Source: JAUNSR01 sp036655355 (GTDB lineage: Bacteria > Bacteroidota > Bacteroidia > Bacteroidales > JAUNSR01). Taken from it: DNA of 45,918 bases. The notes below the pieces were generated by a model, which saw nothing but the letters and a program-made list of their open reading frames with translations, ran no database searches and was not told the DNA's origin. Of the stretch, positions 1 to 7,141 are shown piece by piece (the stretch's first letter is position 1; the number at the start of each line of letters is the position of its first letter). The stretch is taken from positions 1 through 45,918 of the forward strand of contig JAVVQG010000018.1 of NCBI GenBank assembly GCA_036655355.1, read 5' to 3'. A program made the translations under genes and the position numbers.

Positions 1-45
1 ACCCCTCTTGCGAGCGGCGCTCCCGTTGTTTCTTGATTGCGGATG

Positions 46-76
46 CAAAGGTAAGACTTTATTTTAAACCTCCAAA
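46..76 (-). promoter_or_regulatory. Bacteroidota-type promoter reading leftward (promoter P1)
   Basis: On the minus strand TTTG (76-73) is followed after exactly 19 bp by TACCTTTG (53-46), a full match to the Bacteroidota -33/-7 consensus TTTG-N19-21-TAnnTTTG. Transcription would leave the window at its left edge. A short GC-rich inverted repeat (gagcg/cgctc, about 13-23) lies just downstream. No gene in the window is served by it. An rRNA or tRNA operon to the left is a reasonable guess because stacked strong promoters with little else are typical there, but this is inference. Confidence 0.7.
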
Positions 77-189
77 CTTTTCGAGAAAAGTTTTTCTTTT
101 TATTTTAAACCGCCTTACAAATAAAGACAAAAAAAAGAAGCCAGCTTTTTTTTTGTATCGCGGCTTCATCTTTACATGAGTCTCATTCT

Positions 190-252
190 TTTTGCATCGC
201 ATTCTCTCTCGATTGCGATGCAAAAGTAGAAGCTTTTTCTGACTCATGCAAA
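190..252 (-). promoter_or_regulatory. Second leftward promoter with an overlapping inverted repeat (promoter P2)
   Basis: On the minus strand TTTG (252-249) and TACTTTTG (228-221) are separated by 20 bp, a canonical Bacteroidota promoter in tandem with the one at 46-76. A perfect 12-bp inverted repeat (190-201 with 214-225, 12-bp loop) covers part of the -7 box and the expected start region. It could be an operator or an initial-transcript hairpin. The rest of 253-447 shows no gene; it is AT-rich leader for the gene at 448. Confidence 0.65.
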
Positions 253-447
253 CTAATCACGATCTATTTTTCAATAAATATCCATTTATACAACTAGCCG
301 CTTATAAGCGAGACCATTACTATCCCTCTCTTTTAAGATTACCGGAGTACATCGGACCTCATTAAAACAAAGCAACCCTATAATTTGTTTACTTACTATC
401 CGCATTTTTTCTAAAATTCAGTTCACTTTACATTAAATACCCCATGT

Positions 448-2682
448 ATGCACCCCCATCTCAAAGCAATTCTCCTGCTATTTCTTCTTCTACATCCCTA
501 TTCGCAGGCATTTTCAATCGTTTCAGAAAGAAACCGATCACTTCTGGAAACAGACGGTTTTTCGGTATCAATCGACAATAATCCCTTTCGCATTGAAGCC
601 AACCAATACAATTACACCTATCTATTCCCCGAATACTTTGGCGAGAGACCCACCGTCTCTTTCAATATTGCCGACCCCAATATCTTCATTTCACCCCTCA
701 CCTACTCTTCCGAATGGCCGGGATCGGCACATTTCTCAGTCAGAAAAGAGGATACTACACACTCCTACACCATCAAATTCGAAGCTATCCCCTATCTTCC
801 ACACCTTTTCTTAGAAGATTTCAGTGCTGACACATCGCCGCTTGAATTTACCTCCTCTCGGATTTATCTTCCCGAATCACACATCAAGAAGAGCGGCACC
901 ATCTTTACCACCGGAGGGAAAATCTTGATGGGCACCATCATTTCCGAAAGCGCCATCACCCTCACCTGCACTAAGAATTTTATATTAAAGGAACCTTTTC
1001 AAATTAGCTTGGACGCCCTTTCGCTCTCCCCCAACTCCGTTCTAAGTGTAAAAGTCAACAATTCCGAACAAATCCTCTCCGACTCCGGGAACAGAAACGA
1101 CACCACTTTCCAAACCCATCGTCTCACTTTCTCCACCTCCACACTAAACCCGGTCATTAAAATCTCAACCATCGGAAAGAATCCGCACCTGATCGACAAC
1201 ATCCGGATTACTCAAAACAATATCCCCATCGACACGCTGTTAAAAACAAACAATACATTTTACAACGACGAAATAATCAACATCGGCAAACACGGCACTT
1301 TTTACCCATTCGACAAGATAACACAACTCAAAGCGATTAATTTCTTTGCCGATGAGATGCATACCGCATCGCTCTTTTTCAACAACAAAATAACAACCGA
1401 AGGTGCTGCAATCGTTCACTTCACCCTAAAGCCTCTTCAATGGTATTTCATCGGTTTCCCGTTCGACATCGACCGCATCACAATCAACAACACGATAGCT
1501 CGCAGCGAAGAGGACCTTCGCATCTTGAGCTACGACAGCGATTCAAGAGCCTTCAATCCCGAAACGGATCATTTCATCCCGATCCCCGAATCTACATCCG
1601 GCTCCCCCTTCCCCCTGCTGAACCGATACAAAGGATACATCGTAGCAATCCATTCTAAAAAATACCCCGACGGAGCTACCGTCTCTTTCAAAATGTCGGA
1701 AGACAACAAAAGTCGCCTGGGATTGATGCAAGACCTCTCCGTAACCACTCCCTACCAGGATTCACCGGAAGTAGCCGATGAAAACCGAGGGATCCACCTC
1801 ATGACGCACCCCTACAGCAGCCGATACCTGCCTGCCCCGAAAGAGATCCTCCTTACTTTCAACGGCATTAATTACGAATACGACCATCCTTTCGGAATAA
1901 AACCGTTTGAATCATTCTTCATTCAATCCACACCCGATAAAAAGAAATTCTTTAATTCGCAGCGCCACGCGACCTACCTCGCACCGGTTTCGGAAATCAG
2001 CCTCGACGACACGAAAGGAATGAACTCCTTCCCCTCGCGACTACAATTCAAACTTACCGAAAGCAACCTCACGGATAAAACCGACATTCGTTTCGACGAA
2101 CTTGCCACAAACGATTTCGACCCCGGTTTAGACTTGGCAAAAATCGAGAGTCCCCATCCCAATGCCCCGCACCTGTATTCTTTCAGCGATTCCATCTCCT
2201 ATGCGATACAGACACTTCCTCCAGCTCGTTCCCTTCGAACAGTACGACTTCATATCAAAGCAAAAAGAAGCGGAATACACTCCCTTGAACTCGCCGCCGG
2301 AGACGAGGAATCATCATTCGCCGCAATCCTTCTTAAAGACAAACACACGAATGACCCCACCTCAGTAAATTTAAAAGAGGACACCTACTCCTTCTTATTA
2401 TATAAAGGAGAAGAGAGGGAAGTGGAAATACAACTCCACCCCCTTTCGCCGGATTACAAAAACAACAAAGGGGAATACACCCTCAAAAGAATTGGTAGTG
2501 TCACGTTCCTATCCCCGAAAAACAGATCGGACATCCGGTTATTCAACTCGAGCGGACAATTGGTATCCCAAAGAACCACTCCTGCCGAATCAACGGAGCA
2601 AATCCTATTAAAAGAGAAAGGTATTTACATCCTACACATTCGCGATAAGAACGGCACTTATCGCGAGAAACTATATAATTAA
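448..2682 (+). CDS. Secreted protein with type IX-like C-terminal sorting domain
   Basis: A 744-residue protein of unknown function. Residues 1-21 form a signal peptide (hydrophobic run LLLFLLL, ending near SQAF). The middle is rich in beta-type sequence and holds a segment around residues 330-355 (PLQWYFIGFPFDID) of the kind seen in large Bacteroidota surface proteins. The last 65 or so residues resemble a T9SS type A sorting domain: a beta-rich stretch with LFNSSGQLVSQ, then KGIYILHIRDKNG and a basic end. Known biology: such domains direct export through the type IX system and are removed at the surface. PorQ at 26994-27992 shows that such a system exists here. It stands alone, with no operon partner. 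I see no catalytic motif, so enzyme, adhesin or S-layer-like roles are all open. Confidence 0.8.
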   Translation: MHPHLKAILLLFLLLHPYSQAFSIVSERNRSLLETDGFSVSIDNNPFRIEANQYNYTYLFPEYFGERPTVSFNIADPNIFISPLTYSSEWPGSAHFSVRKEDTTHSYTIKFEAIPYLPHLFLEDFSADTSPLEFTSSRIYLPESHIKKSGTIFTTGGKILMGTIISESAITLTCTKNFILKEPFQISLDALSLSPNSVLSVKVNNSEQILSDSGNRNDTTFQTHRLTFSTSTLNPVIKISTIGKNPHLIDNIRITQNNIPIDTLLKTNNTFYNDEIINIGKHGTFYPFDKITQLKAINFFADEMHTASLFFNNKITTEGAAIVHFTLKPLQWYFIGFPFDIDRITINNTIARSEEDLRILSYDSDSRAFNPETDHFIPIPESTSGSPFPLLNRYKGYIVAIHSKKYPDGATVSFKMSEDNKSRLGLMQDLSVTTPYQDSPEVADENRGIHLMTHPYSSRYLPAPKEILLTFNGINYEYDHPFGIKPFESFFIQSTPDKKKFFNSQRHATYLAPVSEISLDDTKGMNSFPSRLQFKLTESNLTDKTDIRFDELATNDFDPGLDLAKIESPHPNAPHLYSFSDSISYAIQTLPPARSLRTVRLHIKAKRSGIHSLELAAGDEESSFAAILLKDKHTNDPTSVNLKEDTYSFLLYKGEEREVEIQLHPLSPDYKNNKGEYTLKRIGSVTFLSPKNRSDIRLFNSSGQLVSQRTTPAESTEQILLKEKGIYILHIRDKNGTYREKLYN

Positions 2683-2735
2683 GTCGCAATAGGCGAAAAT
2701 ACCGCAACAATCCTTTAAAAAGATGTCGAGACCCC

Positions 2736-2810
2736 GGTTACACGAAGGTTTAAGCACGGTTACACGAAATTTTGAGCGTGGTTACACGAAAGTTCAACCA
2801 CGGGTTCACA
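2736..2810. repeat. 22-bp tandem repeat, three copies plus a decayed fourth
   Basis: GGTTACACGAA starts at 2736, 2758 and 2780, giving three 22-bp units (2736-2757, 2758-2779, 2780-2801). The first 11 bp of each unit are identical and the second half varies. A degenerate fourth copy starts near 2802. The array sits between the convergent 448-2682 gene and tsf. An open frame of 84 codons across it runs into the tsf terminator and is not credible as a gene. Confidence 0.85.
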
Positions 2811-2921
2811 CATTTTACATAGGCATCAGATCACCTTTTTATAGGATCCCGTTCACTTTTAGCAGGAAGCATCAAAGCCAAAGTAAAGAATATCGCCACC
2901 GCTCCCATTTTCCGGAAACAA

Positions 2922-2959
2922 AAAAAGCCATTCCGATTCGAAAATCGGAATGGCTTTTT
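2922..2959 (-). terminator. Intrinsic terminator after tsf (probably bidirectional)
   Basis: A perfect 17-bp stem (2922-2938 with 2943-2959) closes on the tetraloop CGAA and has A/T runs on both flanks. It lies 22 bp past the tsf stop codon and would end the rplM-rpsI-rpsB-tsf transcript. On the plus strand it could also stop read-through from the 448-2682 gene. Confidence 0.9.
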
Positions 2960-2980
2960 AAATATCTTGAGAGCTAAAAA

Positions 2981-3802
2981 TTATTCAGCGTTCAAAGAAA
3001 CACGTTTGAAAGCAACAACAGTCAAACCTTTATCAGCAGCCTGTAGGTACTGTTTGATAGACTGTTTAGGATCTTTCACGAATTCCTGTTCCAAAAGAAC
3101 TGATTCTTTGTAGAATTTGTTGATACGACCTTCAGCGATCTTATCCAACATGTTTTCAGGTTTACCTTCTTCGCGAGCTTTTTCTTTCGCTACAGTAAAT
3201 TCTTTTTCTACAAGTTCAGCAGGAACTTCGTCACGGCTAACAGAAACCGGAGCCATAGCAGCTACCTGCATAGCAACGTCTCTACCTACCTGAGTAGGAA
3301 CTTCAGCGTTGAAAGCAACGATAGTACCCAATTTGTTTCCTGGGTGAATGTAAGCTACAGTTGCAGCACCGTTAACGAATTCATAGAAACCGATCTCCAT
3401 TTTCTCACCTGTAACACCACTTCTTTCAACGATAAGATCTTTGATAGTTCTTCCGTCCAAAACGATAGCGTTAAGTTCGTCGATAGTTGCCGGTTTGTTT
3501 TCCATTGCAGCGTTAAGGATAGACTGAGTCAAAGCTACGAAATCTGCATTCTGAGCAACGAAGTCAGTTTCACATTTCAAAGCAACAACTGCAGCGTGCT
3601 CACCGTTAGAAGCTGCCAAAACACAACCTTCAGCTGCGTCACGGTCTTCACGTTTAGCTGCGATAGCCTGACCTTTTTTGCGGATGATTTCCATCGCTTT
3701 GTCATAATCGCCATTAGCTTCTTCCAAAGCTTTTTTACAATCCATCATACCTGCACCACTCATTTTACGTAGGTGCTGGATATCTGCCATTGATACTGCC
3801 AT
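2981..3802 (-). CDS. tsf: Translation elongation factor Ts
   Basis: A 273-residue EF-Ts, the cytoplasmic nucleotide-exchange factor that recycles EF-Tu from GDP to GTP form. Visible marks are the N-terminal UBA-like helical domain (about residues 5-45, LRKMSGAGMMDCKKALEEA) and the EF-Tu contact core CETDFVAQNADF near residues 77-88, followed by the dimerisation-type core domain. It is the last gene of the ribosomal operon, 95 bp after rpsB, with a terminator-like hairpin in that gap and a strong terminator beyond. The start ATG follows an A/T-rich leader typical of Bacteroidota. Identification is secure. Confidence 0.98.
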   Translation of the reverse strand: MAVSMADIQHLRKMSGAGMMDCKKALEEANGDYDKAMEIIRKKGQAIAAKREDRDAAEGCVLAASNGEHAAVVALKCETDFVAQNADFVALTQSILNAAMENKPATIDELNAIVLDGRTIKDLIVERSGVTGEKMEIGFYEFVNGAATVAYIHPGNKLGTIVAFNAEVPTQVGRDVAMQVAAMAPVSVSRDEVPAELVEKEFTVAKEKAREEGKPENMLDKIAEGRINKFYKESVLLEQEFVKDPKQSIKQYLQAADKGLTVVAFKRVSLNAE

Positions 3803-3848
3803 AATATCTTTTATTTTAAATGAATTAAATGATCGGTTTTAAAAAAAG

Positions 3849-3882
3849 AAAGTGAAAAGTGAAATTCATCACCTTTCACTTT
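3849..3882 (-). promoter_or_regulatory. Hairpin with T-run in the rpsB-tsf gap, possible attenuator
   Basis: Arms 3849-3862 and 3869-3882 pair over 14 positions with one G-T pair, around a 6-nt loop. On the minus strand the stem is followed by a T-rich run (complement of 3841-3848). The shape is that of an intrinsic terminator, placed between two genes that must both be made. Partial termination that lowers tsf relative to rpsB, or a processing site, is inferred. Confidence 0.6.
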
Positions 3883-3897
3883 TTTATATTGTAAAGA

Positions 3898-4698
3898 TTA
3901 CGCTTCAGCTGAAGTCTCCTCTGCAGGAGCAGCTTCTTCTGCTTTCTTAGCAGGACGCGCTTTCTTATCTTTTTTTGAAGCTTCAGCAGCATCAGAATCA
4001 GCTTTCTCTACTTTTCTTTCTTCAAGACCTTCAGAGATTGCGTCACAAACTGCACCCATGATCACTTCGATTGATTTTGTAGCGTCATCATTTGATGGAA
4101 TTACGAAATCGATGTTCAATGGGTTTGAGTTAGTATCCACCATTGCGAATACAGGAATACCCAAACGGTTTGCTTCACGAACTGCGATGTGTTCTTTCAT
4201 AACGTCGATGATGAACAATGCAGATGGAAGGCGAGTCAAGTCAGCGATAGAACCTAGAGTTTTCTCTAGTTTAGCACGCTGACGGCTGATCTGAAGACGC
4301 TCACGTTTTGAAAGGTTTTCAAATGTACCGTCTTTAGCCATTTTGTCGATAGTAGTCATTTTCTTAACTGCCTTACGGATTGTAGGGAAGTTAGTCAACA
4401 TACCACCTGGCCAGCGCTCGATAACGTAAGGCATGTTTACAGAAGCAGCTTTCTCAGCTACAACTTCTTTAGCCTGTTTTTTTGTTGCTACGAAAAGAAT
4501 CTTTTTACCAGATTTCGCAATCTTTTTAAGTTCTTCAGCAGCTTCATCTACTTTAGCAACTGTTTTATAAAGGTCGATGATATGGATACCGTTACGTTCC
4601 ATGAAGATGTATGGAGCCATCTGTGGATTCCACTTTCTTTTCAAGTGTCCGAAGTGTACTCCGGCTTCCAATAGTTGGTCAAAATTAGTTCTTGACAT
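3898..4698 (-). CDS. rpsB: 30S ribosomal protein S2
   Basis: A 266-residue S2. Hallmarks: N-terminal LLEAGVHFGHLKRKWNPQM (about residues 9-27), ATKKQAKE, the RWPGGMLTNF segment (about 93-102), and the C-terminal core AMVDTNSNPLNIDFVIPSNDDA. The last 40 or so residues are a low-complexity Ala/Lys/Glu tail (roughly 227-266) that extends the usual 230-240-residue core. S2 binds late on the 30S head-platform region and is needed for S1 association and initiation. It lies between rpsI (134-bp gap) and tsf (95-bp gap). The long gap upstream could carry a leader, since S2 autoregulation through the rpsB leader is known in other bacteria. Confidence 0.98.
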   Translation of the reverse strand: MSRTNFDQLLEAGVHFGHLKRKWNPQMAPYIFMERNGIHIIDLYKTVAKVDEAAEELKKIAKSGKKILFVATKKQAKEVVAEKAASVNMPYVIERWPGGMLTNFPTIRKAVKKMTTIDKMAKDGTFENLSKRERLQISRQRAKLEKTLGSIADLTRLPSALFIIDVMKEHIAVREANRLGIPVFAMVDTNSNPLNIDFVIPSNDDATKSIEVIMGAVCDAISEGLEERKVEKADSDAAEASKKDKKARPAKKAEEAAPAEETSAEA

Positions 4699-4832
4699 TT
4701 TTTTCTTTTTTAATTCGTTTACTTTCTACTAATTCAACTGCCGGGTAGTCTTATCCTATATAATAAGGTGAGAATCCCAACAATTTGGATACTAAACGCT
4801 CTATATATTGTATAGCAGCTATACCAATAATA
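4699..4832 (-). promoter_or_regulatory. rpsI-rpsB intergenic leader with a small hairpin
   Basis: This 134-bp gap is long for a ribosomal operon. It contains a 6-bp perfect inverted repeat gtatag-cag-ctatac (4810-4824) just past the rpsI stop, and a weaker cttat/ataag pairing near 4750-4767. I find no clear TAnnTTTG box. A structured leader for S2 control, or an RNA processing site, is possible but unproven. Confidence 0.35.
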
Positions 4833-5219
4833 TTAACGTTTGCTGAACTGGAATCTCTTACGAGCTTTCGGCTGACCTGGTTTCTTACGTTCTACCGCAC
4901 GAGGGTCACGAGTCATGAAGCCTTCAGCGCGAAGTGCAGCTTTGTCTTCAGCATTCATTTTTACAAGAGCACGAGAGATCGCTAGACGAAGAGCTTCAGC
5001 CTGTCCTTTGAAACCACCACCATTCAAGTTTACCTTGATGTCATAGTTTTCAGCAACTCCTAATTTAACAAGAGGCTGTTTAACTACGAACTGTAGGATG
5101 CTTGATGGGAAGTAAGTTCCTAGATCGCGTTTGTTGATAGTGATTTTTCCTGTTCCTGCGCTTACAAAAACACGAGCAACAGCAGCTTTTCTTCTACCTA
5201 ATGCATTAATTACTTCCAT
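4833..5219 (-). CDS. rpsI: 30S ribosomal protein S9
   Basis: A 128-residue S9, normal length. Recognisable segments are GRRKAAVARVFVSAGTGKITINKRDL at the N terminus, LNGGGFKGQAEALRLAISRAL in the middle (about 67-87), and the basic tail ending FQFSKR. In S9 the C-terminal KR reaches the P-site tRNA anticodon loop, and it is intact here. It follows rplM with a 5-bp gap, the conserved L13-S9 pairing, so the two are surely co-transcribed and probably translationally coupled. Confidence 0.98.
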   Translation of the reverse strand: MEVINALGRRKAAVARVFVSAGTGKITINKRDLGTYFPSSILQFVVKQPLVKLGVAENYDIKVNLNGGGFKGQAEALRLAISRALVKMNAEDKAALRAEGFMTRDPRAVERKKPGQPKARKRFQFSKR

Positions 5220-5224
5220 GTTTC

Positions 5225-5683
5225 TTATTTAAGAGAGTTAATATCAATTGACTTTGGCTGTTGTGCTTCATGAGGATGCTCAGCTCCTTCATAAACGTGT
5301 AGGTTTGTCAACAAGTGATCACCTAGACGGTTTTTAGGCAACATACCTTTAATTACTTTGTGGAACAAACGAGATGAACCGTTCTTTTTTACTACAGAAG
5401 CTGCAGTATGCTGGCGCTGTCCACCTGGGTAACCTGTGTAAGATAGGAATACACGGTCGTTCCATTTGTTACCTGTCAATTTTACTTTGTCTGCGTTAAT
5501 GATAATAACGTTATCACCACAATCAACGTGAGGAGTGAAGTTAGGTTTGTACTTGCCGCGCAATAGTTTCGCAACTTTAGCACCCAAACGTCCCAACACC
5601 TGATCAGTTGCATCAACTACAACCCATTCTTTTTGTACAGTTGCTTTGTTTGCAGAAATGGTCTTATAACTTAAAGTATCCAC
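5225..5683 (-). CDS. rplM: 50S ribosomal protein L13 (GTG start)
   Basis: L13 of 152 residues, an early-assembly 23S rRNA binder. Core motifs: KEWVVVDATDQVLGRLGAKVAKLLRGK, FTPHVDCGDNVIIINADKV, KGMLPKNRLGDHLLTNLHVYEGAEHPHEAQQP. The frame stays open upstream to an ATG at 5791, but that would add 36 residues unlike L13 and would lie upstream of the transcription start predicted from the promoter at 5789-5818. The GTG at 5683 gives VDTLSYKTISANKA, which matches the usual Bacteroidales N terminus (normally MDTLSYKT), so I choose it. It is the first gene of rplM-rpsI-rpsB-tsf and carries a leader of about 100 nt. Confidence 0.93.
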   Translation of the reverse strand: MDTLSYKTISANKATVQKEWVVVDATDQVLGRLGAKVAKLLRGKYKPNFTPHVDCGDNVIIINADKVKLTGNKWNDRVFLSYTGYPGGQRQHTAASVVKKNGSSRLFHKVIKGMLPKNRLGDHLLTNLHVYEGAEHPHEAQQPKSIDINSLK

Positions 5684-5788
5684 TGCTAAAAAATTTAAAT
5701 AGTTATTACTTAAAATATTACCCCCAATCCACCGGACACTGGTGTCATGTGGGATTTGACTTATCTTTCTCAGATAATAATCGGCTCG

Positions 5789-5818
5789 CAAAGTTACTGC
5801 TTTTCTTTGAAATACAAA
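5789..5818 (-). promoter_or_regulatory. Promoter of the rplM-rpsI-rpsB-tsf operon
   Basis: Minus-strand TTTG (5818-5815), an 18-bp spacer, and TAACTTTG (5796-5789). This is one base short of the usual 19-21 spacer but otherwise canonical. Transcription would begin near 5782, about 100 nt before the GTG of rplM. The region 5819-6020 upstream has no gene I believe; it includes an unusually GC-rich stretch (about 5870-6005). Confidence 0.7.
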
Positions 5819-6026
5819 ACATTCCTATAAAAAACAGGGCATTTTAACAACCCATTTACATTCGATTCAACACCCTGACACCGCTCTCGGGCACTTTTTC
5901 CTCGGAGCGGCCGTTCATACGCTTCGCCGAAAGCGCGCTCAGCATGCGGTGTCTCCTCTATCGCGATCCCGCGACTTTCGCAACCGACACAATCCTGCAC
6001 CCTACGCGACATTTAAAATACAAAAA

Positions 6027-6056
6027 AAATCCCGGGGCAGTTCATTCCCGGGATTT
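6027..6056 (-). terminator. Terminator downstream of the NigD-like gene
   Basis: A perfect 10-bp stem aaatcccggg/cccgggattt (6027-6036 with 6047-6056) with a 10-nt loop. On the minus strand it is followed by a run of T (complement of 6022-6029). It lies about 100 bp beyond the NigD-like stop, on the far side of the 16-bp repeat array, so that array would be in the 3' untranslated RNA. Confidence 0.85.
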
Positions 6057-6080
6057 AAATTTATTTTTGAAATGCCTTTA

Positions 6081-6160
6081 AACAGACATCTTATTCAACA
6101 GTCATCTTATTTAACAGATGTCTTATTCAACAGACGTTTTATTCAACAGACATCCTATTC
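6081..6160. repeat. 16-bp tandem repeat, five copies, overlapping a stop codon
   Basis: Five head-to-tail 16-bp units start at 6081, 6097, 6113, 6129 and 6145, consensus aacagacatcttattc with one to four changes per copy. The last copy contains the TAG stop (complement of 6155-6157) of the NigD-like gene. In the sense orientation every other copy carries an in-frame-capable TAA. The unit is not a multiple of three. Confidence 0.9.
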
Positions 6161-6925
6161 AAGTTGCAGCATGGAAGGCTCGATTGTTCCGTCTTTCATG
6201 AAATCGCCGGCAAACGTAGAGGTGTTGCCTACTGTAATGGTATAAACACCAGGGTTGAAGTTCAAGCCTTTGAAATTGATCTTGATGGTATTGATACCTG
6301 CCAGATCGGTTGTCGGCAACATGTAACTGATGATGTACCGTTTCACTTGAGGAGGAAGCAACTGACCACCGTTGTAATCTACAATCAGTGTATAATTCAA
6401 TACGCCGCTAACCTGTGCTGCGGTTGTATCCTGTACCAATTCGGCTACCGGAGGCAATGAGAACCAGTTTGAACGGAATACCATGTTGATGTATCCATTT
6501 GTTGCTCCTTTTACCACCCATGCTTCATATACACTTGCCGGATCAGCGTTGGTATATAATGAATTGAGTGAATCCTGATCAACCTTCACAATAGATTTCG
6601 TAGTCACTTCCTGCAAAGCAAGCAGGTAAATGTTGTATTTGGTTGAAGAGGGCTGGCTATTGATGGTAAATGTAGCCAAAACCCATTGTCCGTTAGACAA
6701 ATTCTTAACCCAACCGCCCGGATTCTCGGGAACCAACGTATTTCCTTTCTCTGTAATCAGGTTGAACGTATTGGCAGTTTCATCCAGATCACTCACATAT
6801 GCGAAAGACTGATACACAATGTTACGATCATCATCGTCATTATCATCACAGGCCCAGAAGGCCACACCGCCAAACAAGGCGACCAACAACCACAAAATAG
6901 CTTTTTGTTTCATAACAATCTTCAT
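6155..6925 (-). CDS. NigD-like outer-surface lipoprotein
   Basis: A 256-residue lipoprotein. The signal peptide ends in the lipobox FWAC with Cys26, followed by DDNDDDD, an acidic stretch of the type that sends Bacteroidota lipoproteins to the cell surface. After it comes a small OB-like beta domain (about residues 38-115) and a C-terminal beta-sandwich (about 120-256, with VYEAWVVKGATNGYINMVFRSNW), the layout of the NigD-like family. NigD was first named in a Bacteroides bacteriocin locus, but most family members have no known role. It appears monocistronic: a terminator lies downstream and lpxB is over 200 bp upstream. Start could be the ATG here or the one four codons later. Confidence 0.8.
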   Translation of the reverse strand: MKIVMKQKAILWLLVALFGGVAFWACDDNDDDDRNIVYQSFAYVSDLDETANTFNLITEKGNTLVPENPGGWVKNLSNGQWVLATFTINSQPSSTKYNIYLLALQEVTTKSIVKVDQDSLNSLYTNADPASVYEAWVVKGATNGYINMVFRSNWFSLPPVAELVQDTTAAQVSGVLNYTLIVDYNGGQLLPPQVKRYIISYMLPTTDLAGINTIKINFKGLNFNPGVYTITVGNTSTFAGDFMKDGTIEPSMLQLE

Positions 6926-7141
6926 TTTTAGTTTTACATGCTATTTTTATCAACTCACTGTTTATTTAAAGCTTACGCTACCCTCAGCTTCAGACACCCG
7001 AAGCTTGGCTCCTTTAAAGCTAACCTCTAAATTCAAATCAACACCCACGTAGCCTGAGTTCGATCTTGCAGAACGACCCGTTCCGAAAACCGCGCCTCAT
7101 CATAAAACCGATAAAGAAGACCTTCTGAAACAAAACCCGTT

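Noticed and set aside
59..247. 62-codon open frame on the minus strand near the left edge
   Set aside because: Lys/Arg/Phe-rich translation of AT-rich promoter DNA between two canonical promoters; not a gene.
2723..2977. 84-codon open frame after the 448-2682 gene
   Set aside because: It reads through the 22-bp repeat array and ends inside the tsf terminator stem, with no start context or domain.
5794..6012. 72-codon open frame on the minus strand upstream of rplM
   Set aside because: It overlaps the rplM promoter, has odd composition from a GC-rich stretch, and matches nothing I know.
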